From AC-52 sp044870295 (lineage in GTDB: Bacteria > Actinomycetota > UBA4738): a stretch of DNA of 10,768 nucleotides. The notes beneath the pieces were generated by a model. It was given only the letters and a program-made list of their open reading frames with translations, did no database searches and was not told where the DNA came from. This document shows positions 1 through 6,141 of the stretch, in pieces (the first letter of the stretch is position 1; each line of letters begins with the position of its first letter). The stretch spans positions 1 to 10,768 of the forward strand of contig JBIOYQ010000169.1 of the NCBI GenBank assembly GCA_044870295.1. The letters are read 5' to 3'. The translations under genes and the position numbers were made by a program.

Positions 1-282
1 ATGCTCCCGAACGCCATGGGTCCGATCATCGTGAACGCCACGCTGCTGGTGGCCGCCGCCATCCTCACCGAGTCGGCCCTGTCCTTCCTCGGGTTCGGAG
101 TGCAGCCGCCGACGCCAACGTGGGGCAACCTGCTCAGCAACAGCCGCAACTTCATCACCACCGATCCCTACCTCATCTGGTTCCCCGGCCTGGCCATCCT
201 GATCACCGTGCTGGCCGTGAACTTCCTCGGAGACGGACTGCGCGACGCCCTCGACCCGCACCAGAAGCTGGGGGTTGCGTGA
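1..282 (+). CDS. oppC: Peptide/nickel-type ABC transporter permease, OppC/DppC family (C-terminal part)
   Basis: This is the last 93 residues of an inner-membrane permease that forms the translocation channel of an oligopeptide/dipeptide-type ABC importer. The window begins inside the gene: family members are about 280-320 residues, and the ATG at base 1 matches the internal family pattern 'LPNAxxPIIV', just after the EAA loop that docks on the ATPase. Visible features are hydrophobic membrane segments near residues 8-30 and 57-78, the family motif 'SALSFLGFGVQPPTPTWGN' (25-43), and the typical C-terminal 'GDGLRDALDP' (77-86). The stop lies 15 nt before the GTG of the ATPase gene, so the two are clearly one operon. 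The upstream OppB permease and the substrate-binding protein must lie outside the window. Substrate specificity cannot be read from this fragment. Family assignment is very secure; the Opp versus Dpp name is arbitrary. Confidence 0.93.
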   Translation: MLPNAMGPIIVNATLLVAAAILTESALSFLGFGVQPPTPTWGNLLSNSRNFITTDPYLIWFPGLAILITVLAVNFLGDGLRDALDPHQKLGVA

Positions 283-297
283 GTCCGGGAGGCAGCG

Positions 298-1311
298 GTG
301 GCTGAGCCCCTCCTCGAAGTCAAGAACCTGAAGGTCCACTTCCCCACGGAAGATGGCTTGGTCAAGGCCGTCGACGGGGTGTCGTTCTCGGTCGCCCCCG
401 GCGAGACGCTGGGCGTGGTGGGGGAGTCCGGCTCGGGCAAGAGCGTCAGCTTCCTCACGATCATGCGGCTGGTGACCCGGAGAGAGGCCCGCATCGAAGG
501 CGAGGTGCTCTTCCGTGGGCAGGACCTCCTGAAGCTCCCCGACGAGGAGATGCGGCACATCCGGGGGGCGAAGATCAGCATGATCTTCCAGGACCCCCTG
601 ACCGCGCTGAACCCGGTCCACCGCGTGGGCCACCAGATCTCCGAGGTGTTCCAGGTCCACCGCGGCCTGTCCAAGAAGGAAGGGTTCGAGGAGGCCGTCA
701 ACCTGCTGCAGCTGGTCGGCATCCCCCAGCCCCGGGAGCGGGCCAAACAGTACCCTCACGAGTACTCGGGAGGCATGCGCCAGCGGGCCATGATCGCCAT
801 GGCGCTCGCACTCAACCCCGACCTTCTGATCGCGGACGAGCCCACCACCGCCCTGGACGTGACGGTGCAGGCTCAGATCCTGGATCTCATCGACCGGCTG
901 AAGGAAGAGTTCGACGCCGCGGTCGTCATCATCACCCACGACCTCGGGGTGGTCGCGGAGCACTGCGACGACATCATGGTGATGTACGCCGGACGGTGCG
1001 CCGAGTTCGGCGATCGCCGCGACATCTACTACGGCGCCCACCACCCCTACACGTGGGGCCTGATGCAGTCGATCAGCCGGATCGACCAATCCCGCACCGA
1101 GCGGCTGAAGCCCATCAAGGGACAACCGCCCTCGCTGATCTACGTTCCCCCGGGCTGCCCGTTCAGCCCGCGGTGCCCGTACGTGATGCCCATCTGCCGG
1201 CGCGAACGGCCGCTCCTGATCCCGGTCAACGGACACCACGCTTCGGCCTGTCATCTTCCGCTGGCCGAGAAGGAGCGCATCCTGAAGGAGGAGGTGCTCG
1301 CCCGACAATGA
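298..1311 (+). CDS. oppD: Oligopeptide/dipeptide ABC transporter ATP-binding protein, OppD/DppD family
   Basis: This cytoplasmic ATPase powers peptide import with the permease encoded just upstream and OppF just downstream. It is 337 residues, the normal family length. All nucleotide-binding motifs are intact: Walker A GESGSGKS (42-49), Q-loop Q98 in IFQDP, signature SGGMRQR (157-163), Walker B LLIADEP (176-182) and H-loop H214. The C-terminal oligo_HPY domain carries four cysteines (C287, C293, C300, C318) in the pattern C-x5-C-x6-C-x17-C. This pattern is known in the family and has been reported to hold an iron-sulfur cluster in a mycobacterial OppD. The start is GTG at 298, supported by GGGAGG at 287-292 with a 5-nt spacer and by alignment of 'PLLEVKNLKVHF' with family N-termini. 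The stop overlaps the ATG of the next gene (ATGA), which indicates translational coupling. Confidence 0.97.
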   Translation: MAEPLLEVKNLKVHFPTEDGLVKAVDGVSFSVAPGETLGVVGESGSGKSVSFLTIMRLVTRREARIEGEVLFRGQDLLKLPDEEMRHIRGAKISMIFQDPLTALNPVHRVGHQISEVFQVHRGLSKKEGFEEAVNLLQLVGIPQPRERAKQYPHEYSGGMRQRAMIAMALALNPDLLIADEPTTALDVTVQAQILDLIDRLKEEFDAAVVIITHDLGVVAEHCDDIMVMYAGRCAEFGDRRDIYYGAHHPYTWGLMQSISRIDQSRTERLKPIKGQPPSLIYVPPGCPFSPRCPYVMPICRRERPLLIPVNGHHASACHLPLAEKERILKEEVLARQ

Positions 1312-2381
1312 GCGTCCAAGTGAACGAGCGGGATCAGATCAAGTCGAAGCAGCAGGGCGAGCCCCTGGTCAAGCTGACCGGAGTCAAGAAGCACTTCCCG
1401 CTGACCCGAGGCATCATCGTCCAGAAGAGGATCGGCCAGGTGCACGCGGTGGACGGCGTGGACCTGGAGATCTGGCCGGGCGAGACGCTCGGGCTGGTGG
1501 GGGAGACCGGGTGCGGCAAGTCCACGCTGGCCAGGCTGGTAATGCGCCTGTACGACCTGACCGACGGAACGATCATCTTCAACGGCCGCGACATCACCAA
1601 GCTCCAGGGCCGCGCGCTGCGGGCGACCCGCCGCGACATGCAGATGATCTTCCAGGACCCCTATGCCTCCTTGAATCCGAGGAAGACCGTGGGGGCCATC
1701 GTCGGCGAACCGTTCAGGCTCCACGGCATCGTTCCCAAGAACCGGATCCGCGACGAGGTCAAGCAGCTCATGGAGCTGGTGGGGCTGAACCCCGAGCACT
1801 ACAACCGGTACCCGCACGCCTTTTCCGGCGGTCAGCGCCAGCGCATCGGGTTCGCCCGGGCCCTGGCCCTGCGTCCCAAGCTGATCGTGGCCGACGAGCC
1901 GGTCTCCGCGCTGGACGTGTCCATCCAGGCCCAGATCCTGAACCTGCTGGAGGACCTCCAGGAGGAGTTCAACCTGACCTATCTGTTCATCGCCCACGAC
2001 CTCTCGGTGGTCAAGCACGTGTCCGACCGGGTGGCCGTGATGTACCTGGGCAAGATCGTGGAGATGGCCCCGGGCGACACGCTGTACCAGAACCCGAAGC
2101 ACCCCTACACGGGGGCCCTGATGTCGGCCGTGCCCATCCCGGACCCGGACATGGCCGCCCAGAAGAAGCGGATCATCCTGGAGGGCGACGTGCCCTCGCC
2201 GATCAACCCGCCCGCGGGATGCAGGTTCCACCCGAGGTGCCCCCGGGCCCAGTTCCCCATCTGTAAGGAGCAGGAGCCCGAGCTGCTGCCGCACCACCCC
2301 GGCCAGGTGGCGGCGTGCCATTTCCCGCTCGAGGACCGGGCCGTGCTGGACGTCGAAGGGACCGAGGCGGCCGGCGCCTGA
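1308..2381 (+). CDS. oppF: Oligopeptide/dipeptide ABC transporter ATP-binding protein, OppF/DppF family
   Basis: This is the second ATPase of the importer and forms the nucleotide-binding heterodimer with the preceding gene product. From ATG 1308 it has 357 residues. The frame stays open upstream to 996, but that part is out-of-frame shadow of oppD. The ATG overlaps the oppD stop, and homology begins at 'LVKLTGVKKHFPL'. AAGGAGGAGG at 1285-1294 lies 13 nt upstream, which is long for a ribosome site, so coupling to oppD translation is likely. Motifs: Walker A GETGCGKS (65-72), Q-loop Q116, signature SGGQRQR (173-179), Walker B LIVADEP (192-198), H-loop H230. The 'PLTRGIIVQKRIG' insertion before the first core strand is typical of OppF. 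A C-terminal four-cysteine set (C305, C311, C319, C337) mirrors that of OppD. The N-terminal ~18 residues are polar and not conserved. Confidence 0.97.
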   Translation: MSVQVNERDQIKSKQQGEPLVKLTGVKKHFPLTRGIIVQKRIGQVHAVDGVDLEIWPGETLGLVGETGCGKSTLARLVMRLYDLTDGTIIFNGRDITKLQGRALRATRRDMQMIFQDPYASLNPRKTVGAIVGEPFRLHGIVPKNRIRDEVKQLMELVGLNPEHYNRYPHAFSGGQRQRIGFARALALRPKLIVADEPVSALDVSIQAQILNLLEDLQEEFNLTYLFIAHDLSVVKHVSDRVAVMYLGKIVEMAPGDTLYQNPKHPYTGALMSAVPIPDPDMAAQKKRIILEGDVPSPINPPAGCRFHPRCPRAQFPICKEQEPELLPHHPGQVAACHFPLEDRAVLDVEGTEAAGA

Positions 2382-2386
2382 GCCGG

Positions 2387-2392
2387 TATCAT
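2387..2392 (+). promoter_or_regulatory. Candidate -10 box for a leaderless secG transcript
   Basis: TATCAT (5 of 6 matches to TATAAT) ends 6 nt before the GTG proposed as the secG start. That is the spacing seen for leaderless genes in actinobacteria. No purine-rich ribosome site is present between the oppF stop and this GTG, which fits leaderless translation. I see no good -35 hexamer, so this remains a prediction. Confidence 0.4.
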
Positions 2393-2398
2393 TCCTGG

Positions 2399-2623
2399 GT
2401 GCTGAACGTCGCCGTCATCGTCGTCCATCTGCTCGCTTCGCTGTTCCTGATCGTGTTCGTGCTGCTGCACTCCGGCAAGGGAGGCGGGCTCTCGGACATG
2501 TTCGGGGGCGGATCCGGCCTCTCCGGAGGGACGTCGGTCGAGCGCAACCTGGACCGGATCACCATCGTCACCGCCGTCATCTTCGGCTTCACCACGTTCT
2601 GGCTCTCCTGGAAGTGGACCTAA
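2399..2623 (+). CDS. secG: Preprotein translocase subunit SecG
   Basis: SecG is the small non-essential subunit of the SecYEG protein export channel in the cytoplasmic membrane. The protein is 74 residues with two membrane segments (about residues 2-23 and 55-71). The connecting loop is rich in Gly and Ser and contains the family signature 'LLHSGKGGGLSDMFGG' (21-36) followed by the 'GTSVERNLDRIT' segment. Length and order match actinobacterial SecG. The start is GTG at 2399. The frame is open back to an ATG at 2315 inside oppF, but that extension is Arg/Gly-rich, overlaps oppF and has no SecG similarity. There is no visible ribosome site, and a TATCAT box lies 6 nt upstream, so the message may be leaderless. 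The gene follows oppF by 17 nt, so read-through from the transporter operon is also possible. A CTG at 2402 could be an alternative start but is less likely. Confidence 0.93.
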   Translation: MLNVAVIVVHLLASLFLIVFVLLHSGKGGGLSDMFGGGSGLSGGTSVERNLDRITIVTAVIFGFTTFWLSWKWT

Positions 2624-2633
2624 GCCCAGGGGC

Positions 2634-2639
2634 TAGAAT
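2634..2639 (+). promoter_or_regulatory. Candidate -10 box of the tRNA-Leu promoter
   Basis: TAGAAT matches TATAAT at 5 of 6 positions and lies 14 nt before the mature tRNA 5' end. Transcription would then start near 2646 with a leader of about 8 nt. No convincing -35 element is seen at the usual 16-18 nt distance, so the call rests on the -10 box and its position. Confidence 0.35.
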
Positions 2640-2653
2640 CTCTCTCGCGACTC

Positions 2654-2739
<86 letters not shown>

Positions 2740-2862
2740 CAGCGAAGCAAACTCGCACTTCATGCCCCCGAGAACGCCTGGATGGCCTGATTCGCCAATC
2801 CGGGGAGAGGGTCTGCCCGTACCTTTCAAGTCACGGACATTTCCCTGAGAGAGGAGCACGGC

Positions 2863-4092
2863 ATGAGGACCAGGCTCGTCCGGCGTGCCCCTACAGTCGC
2901 GGTCGTTGCTGCGGTGTTCCTGTCCCTCCTCACGCCCTCCTTCGTCGCCGCAGAGACCAGGGGCTCGGAGGGACAAGAGACCTCGGCAAGCTGCGTGCGG
3001 ACGTGGAAGACCGTGCCGAGTCGGAACGTCGGCGACGGAGACAATGCCCTTGCCGCTCTCGACGTCGTCTCTCCCAACAACATCTGGGCCGTGGGAAACC
3101 GTGTCTCCGGGGATACGCGCTCCACCCTCATCGAGCATTGGAACGGGTCTGCTTGGTCAGTCGTACCGAGCCCGAACGGCGCCGAGCCGATCAACTGGCT
3201 GACGGGCGTCTCCGCCGTCTCAGCCAACGACATCTGGGCGGTGGGTTTCACGAACGACGGCAACGGCTTCGAGAGCCGGAGCTTCACCCTGACGTTGCAC
3301 TACGACGGTACGTCATGGAGCACCGTGCCGAGCCCGAATCCTGAGCCAGACCCCAACCCCGGGGAATACCTCCCCAGCAACGAGCTGTATGCCGTGCACG
3401 CCATCGCCGCCGACGACGTCTGGGCCGTGGGTCACACGCTCACCGTCACCCTCGAGCAGACCCTTGCCCTCCACTGGGATGGGACCTCCTGGGAGAACGT
3501 CCCCACCCCCCACCAGTCCCGCTTCAGCCGGTTGAGGTCGGTCGATGCCGCGGCGTCCGACGATATCTGGGCCGTCGGGGAGATCGACAAGAACGGCAAA
3601 CAGAGGACGCTCACCCAGCACTACGACGGGACGTCATGGGCCACGATGCCGAGCCCGAACGAGGGCCTCACGGTCGATTACATGTCCTCCGTCTCGGTGG
3701 CCGCTCCCGACGACGTATGGGTGGTCGGATATCACATCGAAGTGATCGGGTTCGACCAGCCGTACCAGACCTCCAGTTGGCACTATGACGGCGTGGCATG
3801 GAGCCTGGTCGACGCCCCGGACGTCAACGACCAGAACAACTATCTTCGCGGCGTCGTGGCGCTCCCTGGCAGAGGCACCATGGCCGTGGGATTCTGGGAC
3901 ACGGGTACCGCGCTCCTGACGCTCACCGAGCGTTGGAACGGGACGAGCTGGGACATCGTGTCCAGCCCCAACCAGAGCGATGTCATCGACGAGCTGTGGG
4001 CAGTGGACTCGGCCCGAAGCCAGTTCTGGGCCGTGGGACAGACGTTCGAGTTCTTCGCATTCCGCACGCTCGTCCAGCGCTTCAGCTGCTAG
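2863..4092 (+). CDS. Secreted seven-bladed beta-propeller repeat protein of unknown function
   Basis: The product is 409 residues. A Sec signal peptide (MRTRLVRRAP, then a hydrophobic core to about residue 29) is probably cut after FVAA30. The rest is repeats of about 50 residues. Each holds a '(D)DIWAVG' strand (WAVG-like at 75, 125, 187, 236, 286, 340, 389), then a 'TLxxHWDGTSW' strand (93-98, 147-152, 205-210, 254-259, 308-313, 358-363), then 'xxVPSPN'. Seven copies, with the first strand set supplied by the N-terminus ('RTWKTVPS') and the last by the C-terminus ('RTLVQRF'), indicate a closed seven-bladed propeller. Such repeats are common in secreted proteins of Actinomycetota and Chloroflexota. 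The role is unknown; binding to a carbohydrate, protein or surface is only a guess. The only two cysteines of the mature chain are C44 and C409, at the two ends. The ATG start has a good ribosome site (GAGAGAGGAG, 2847-2856; 6-nt spacer). It appears to be a single-gene unit. Confidence 0.88.
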   Translation: MRTRLVRRAPTVAVVAAVFLSLLTPSFVAAETRGSEGQETSASCVRTWKTVPSRNVGDGDNALAALDVVSPNNIWAVGNRVSGDTRSTLIEHWNGSAWSVVPSPNGAEPINWLTGVSAVSANDIWAVGFTNDGNGFESRSFTLTLHYDGTSWSTVPSPNPEPDPNPGEYLPSNELYAVHAIAADDVWAVGHTLTVTLEQTLALHWDGTSWENVPTPHQSRFSRLRSVDAAASDDIWAVGEIDKNGKQRTLTQHYDGTSWATMPSPNEGLTVDYMSSVSVAAPDDVWVVGYHIEVIGFDQPYQTSSWHYDGVAWSLVDAPDVNDQNNYLRGVVALPGRGTMAVGFWDTGTALLTLTERWNGTSWDIVSSPNQSDVIDELWAVDSARSQFWAVGQTFEFFAFRTLVQRFSC

Positions 4093-4138
4093 ACACCACC
4101 CATCCTCGGATGGCCCGCTCCAAATACCATGGAGTGCT

Positions 4139-4771
4139 ATGGGTTGGCGAGTGCGGCGCCTCGATGTCGTGCTGGCGGCGGGTGGTGCGATGGTCCTCGC
4201 CACCAGCGCTGTCCTAGCCCGTCGCGGAGTCTATGGCTGGGAAGCGAACATCTTCCACGCGATCAACGGTCTGCCCGGCAACATCCGTCCGTTCATCTGG
4301 GCGCTGAACCAGTACGGGACGGCCATCACCATTCCGGTGGCGACCATCGCCGCCCTGCTGTTTCGAAGGTGGCGGATGGCCATCTCGTTCGCGGTGAGCG
4401 GGATCGCGGTGTACTGGCTCGCGAAGGTCATCAAGGAATACGTTGCCCGGGGTCGGCCGGCGGCCTTGCTCGAAGACGTGGTGGAGAGAGAGGCGTTCGC
4501 CCCGATGAGCCTTGGCTATCCATCCGGACACGCCGCCGTGGCCTGGGCCATAACCATTGTCGTCCTTGCCTACCTGGGACGGCCGTGGCGGATCGCGGCC
4601 ATCGTGTTGGCGATCGTCGTCCCCCTGTACCGCATGTATGTCGCTGCCCACCTCCCCCTCGATCTCATCGGTGGGGCCGCGCTGGGGGTAACGGTCGCGT
4701 CATTGGTCAACCTGCTGATCCTCCGCCCACACGAGGACTCCGAGGATGGACCAGCTCGGGCGGTGCCCTGA
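4139..4771 (+). CDS. PAP2 superfamily membrane phosphatase (lipid phosphatase-like)
   Basis: This 210-residue integral membrane protein has about six hydrophobic segments (roughly 9-27, 51-75, 79-97, 131-146, 150-164, 172-195). It carries the three-part phosphatase signature of the family: K-x6-RP as K99...R106-P107, PSGH at 128-131, and R-x5-H-x3-D as R165...H171...D175. H171 is the expected nucleophile and H131 the proton donor. Relatives dephosphorylate phosphatidic acid, phosphatidylglycerol phosphate or undecaprenyl pyrophosphate at the outer face of the membrane. The substrate here cannot be told from sequence. The start is ATG 4139, preceded by GGAG (4131-4134, only 4 nt away). The frame extends upstream to 3980, but that part overlaps the propeller gene and has no family similarity. 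TACCAT at 4125-4130 is a possible -10 box 8 nt before the ATG, so a leaderless or nearly leaderless message is possible. Confidence 0.92.
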   Translation: MGWRVRRLDVVLAAGGAMVLATSAVLARRGVYGWEANIFHAINGLPGNIRPFIWALNQYGTAITIPVATIAALLFRRWRMAISFAVSGIAVYWLAKVIKEYVARGRPAALLEDVVEREAFAPMSLGYPSGHAAVAWAITIVVLAYLGRPWRIAAIVLAIVVPLYRMYVAAHLPLDLIGGAALGVTVASLVNLLILRPHEDSEDGPARAVP

Positions 4772-4791
4772 GTGCGTTCGCGAAGGATGAT

Positions 4792-4806
4792 CTGACCTTC
4801 GGTCAG
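4792..4806. terminator. Possible shared hairpin between convergent genes
   Basis: CTGACC and GGTCAG form a perfect 6-bp stem with a 3-nt TTC loop in the 49-nt gap between the PAP2 stop and the stop of the minus-strand acidic protein gene. It could help end both transcripts. There is no T-run on either side, so evidence for real termination is weak. Confidence 0.3.
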
Positions 4807-4820
4807 CGGCCCCTGGGTGG

Positions 4821-5465
4821 CTAGTCGCCTGAGTCCTTGCCTTGGGTACCCTTCGAGGCCTCGCGTTCGGCCTTGGCTGCGTCGTGAGCTGCCCGGCGGG
4901 CCTCCTTCTCGGCATCATGCGCCTCGTGTCGCGCCTGGTTCGCCACGAGGTGGCGAAGGGCATTCAGGAGACCGGGTGCCTGGGGGTTCTTGATGCAGTT
5001 CGCCAACACTCTGGCGATGGCGTTGTCGAGGCCGGTCTTCTTCGTCTCGTCGCCCGCGCTGCCGGAGCCGCCTCCCGACTCCTCGCTCATCCCAGCAGCT
5101 CCGAGGCAGTCGGCGTCGGTGTGGTCATGCGTGGAGCCCTCGGAGGCCCCCTGGTCGCCCGACTCCTGGTCGTCGTCTGAGTCGCAATCGTTCTTGACCT
5201 GGTCCTGATCCTCTGATTCCTGATCGTCAGACTCTTGCTCGTCCGATGAAGACTGCTCGTCCGCACCCTGCTCCTGAGAGGAGCCCTGGTCCTCGGAGGT
5301 TTCCTGGCCGTTCGAATCGCAACTGGTGGACTCATCCTGGATGGACACCGCGTCGTCGGAGAGGTGGATAACGACCCCGCTCTTGGCCAGGGCGGCCGAG
5401 GAGAGCACCATGCCGGCCAAGAGGGTCAGGAGGAGGACTCGAACGAAGCCGTGTCGTGGGTTCAC
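4821..5465 (-). CDS. Secreted acidic Ser/Asp/Glu/Gln-rich protein, unknown function
   Basis: I do not recognise a family. The 214-residue product has three parts. (1) A signal peptide with a hydrophobic core (8-25) and likely cleavage after ALA27. (2) A long low-complexity acidic stretch (about 46-140) made almost only of S, D, E, Q and G, with runs such as 'SSSDEQESDDQESEDQDQ' and cysteines C49, C94 and C120. (3) A predicted helical C-terminus (144-205): 'GLDNAIARVLANCIKNP' with C157, then a charged Ala/His/Glu/Arg/Lys helix like a short coiled coil. The acidic part resembles cation-binding or flexible spacer segments in general; metal or surface binding is only inference. The start is GTG at 5463-5465. 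It is the first start after an in-frame stop and lies directly before the signal peptide. No ribosome site is visible, which lowers confidence in the exact start. The next ATG (residue 19) would destroy the signal peptide. Confidence 0.75.
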   Translation of the reverse strand: MNPRHGFVRVLLLTLLAGMVLSSAALAKSGVVIHLSDDAVSIQDESTSCDSNGQETSEDQGSSQEQGADEQSSSDEQESDDQESEDQDQVKNDCDSDDDQESGDQGASEGSTHDHTDADCLGAAGMSEESGGGSGSAGDETKKTGLDNAIARVLANCIKNPQAPGLLNALRHLVANQARHEAHDAEKEARRAAHDAAKAEREASKGTQGKDSGD

Positions 5466-5594
5466 GATTCACACATCGTTGAGGAGGCTCGCAGTGTTGC
5501 ACGCCCCGAACGAGAACAGAAGCCCGAAGGGAAATTCATGCTTTCGCCTCAGCCCAAAAGGAACCACCTCCATGGGCGGGGGAGAGCTGAGGTT

Positions 5595-5634
5595 GGACCC
5601 CTGGTCCCCACGCAGCGTCATCCGCTAAGGGACC
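5595..5634. terminator. Hairpin region 3' of the DUF4242 gene, with two alternative pairings
   Basis: GGTCCC (5603-5608) can pair with GGGACC (5629-5634). Inside this, AGCG/CGCT (5614-5617 with 5623-5626) extends the fold. The same GGTCC can instead pair with GGACC at 5595-5599. On the minus strand this lies about 20-60 nt after the DUF4242 stop and could be its terminator. No T-run follows. The surrounding 187-nt gap (5466-5652) between the two minus-strand genes holds no other convincing feature. Confidence 0.3.
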
Positions 5635-5652
5635 CGTTCTAAGTGCGTGCCG

Positions 5653-5901
5653 TCAGGCCTGGACGGGGACCTCGTAGACCTCCTCGGTCGGGTGCCCCGC
5701 CCGCTGGTGGATCTTCTTCACCGCGTCGGCGCTTGGCGCCTCGGACAGACAGAACACCATGCCGCTGTCGGGATCGCCCCAGGCATGCTTGAAATTGACT
5801 TTCTCGTCATCCTGGATGGCCAGGTCGGCGTTGTGCGCTTCCAAGAGCTGCTCAGGTGTGATGCCCTTCATCCCTCGATGCACGTCCATGTATTCAGCCA
5901 T
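5653..5901 (-). CDS. DUF4242 domain protein (SCO4226-type, possible nickel-binding)
   Basis: This small soluble protein of 82 residues is a single DUF4242 domain, a ferredoxin-like alpha/beta fold. Family signs are the N-terminal 'YMDVHRGMKGITPEQLLEAH' (4-23), the middle strand 'GMVFCLSEAPSADAV' (47-61) and the C-terminal 'IHQRAGHPTEEVYEV' (64-78), with conserved C51, H65 and H70. The Streptomyces coelicolor member SCO4226 has been described as a nickel-binding protein. Whether this one binds nickel is not shown here, and no urease, hydrogenase or nickel-uptake gene is near. The start is ATG 5901, the only start matching the family N-terminus. It has GGAAGG (5907-5912) 5 nt upstream; a longer open frame to 5958 adds residues with no similarity. 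A plausible promoter lies at 5936-5965. The neighbours face other ways, so it is probably transcribed alone. Confidence 0.88.
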   Translation of the reverse strand: MAEYMDVHRGMKGITPEQLLEAHNADLAIQDDEKVNFKHAWGDPDSGMVFCLSEAPSADAVKKIHQRAGHPTEEVYEVPVQA

Positions 5902-5935
5902 CGAAGCCTTCCTTTCCCTCGTCGTGGAAGACAAC

Positions 5936-5965
5936 ATTCTGGTGAGGAACGCACCCATGGGTCAA
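5936..5965 (-). promoter_or_regulatory. Predicted housekeeping-sigma promoter of the DUF4242 gene
   Basis: On the minus strand TTGACC (5965-5960; 5 of 6 to TTGACA) and CAGAAT (5941-5936; 4 of 6 to TATAAT) are 18 nt apart. The expected start near 5929 leaves a leader of about 28 nt containing the GGAAGG ribosome site. The -35 box lies inside an inverted repeat at 5959-5973. Confidence 0.45.
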
Positions 5966-5995
5966 CTGGACCCTCAATGGCCTTCCCGCGAAGGC
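5959..5995. promoter_or_regulatory. Two adjacent dyads in the divergent DUF4242/helicase spacer (possible operators)
   Basis: The first is GGGTC-N5-GACCC (5959-5973) and the second is GCCTTC-N4-GAAGGC (5980-5995); both arms are perfect. The first covers the predicted -35 box of the DUF4242 promoter and the second lies just upstream. They could be protein binding sites or, on the plus strand, RNA hairpins in a long 5' leader of the helicase gene. The rest of the 240-nt spacer (5902-6141) shows only a weak TACGCT -10-like box at 6010-6015 without a -35 box. Confidence 0.35.
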
Positions 5996-6141
5996 ACGTG
6001 TTCTTCTGGTACGCTCAATGCACGGATGGCACCTTTGCCGTCCTGTGAGGTTTCGTTCCGGTTCCTCCTTCTGGCGGTCTTCGGTCCTGAACCCTCCCGA
6101 GGATCGCGACTCGTGAACCCGAGCCGCAGAAGGAGTCGAAC

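Noticed and set aside
996..1307. N-terminal extension of OppF to an upstream start
   Set aside because: The extension lies inside oppD in another frame, is Arg/Pro-rich, and has no similarity to the family; ATG 1308 matches the known N-terminus.
1251..2321. Long open frame of 356 codons on the minus strand across oppF
   Set aside because: It is antisense to a clear ATPase gene, has low-complexity Arg/Leu/Gly/His composition and no recognisable motif; it is a by-product of GC-rich codon use.
2863..4092. Regularly recurring sequence in this gene as a CRISPR-like or DNA repeat array
   Set aside because: The repeats are in frame, diverged at DNA level and explained by propeller blades of about 50 residues.
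4100..4113. CCATC-CTCG-GATGG hairpin after the propeller gene as a terminator
   Set aside because: The stem is only 5 bp with no T-run, and similar short dyads are frequent in GC-rich DNA.
3980..4138. N-terminal extension of the PAP2 protein
   Set aside because: It overlaps the propeller gene and is a Ser/Arg-rich shadow; membrane-protein character begins at ATG 4139.
5647..6048. Plus-strand open frame of 133 codons over the DUF4242 gene
   Set aside because: It is antisense to a gene with clear family similarity, promoter and ribosome site.
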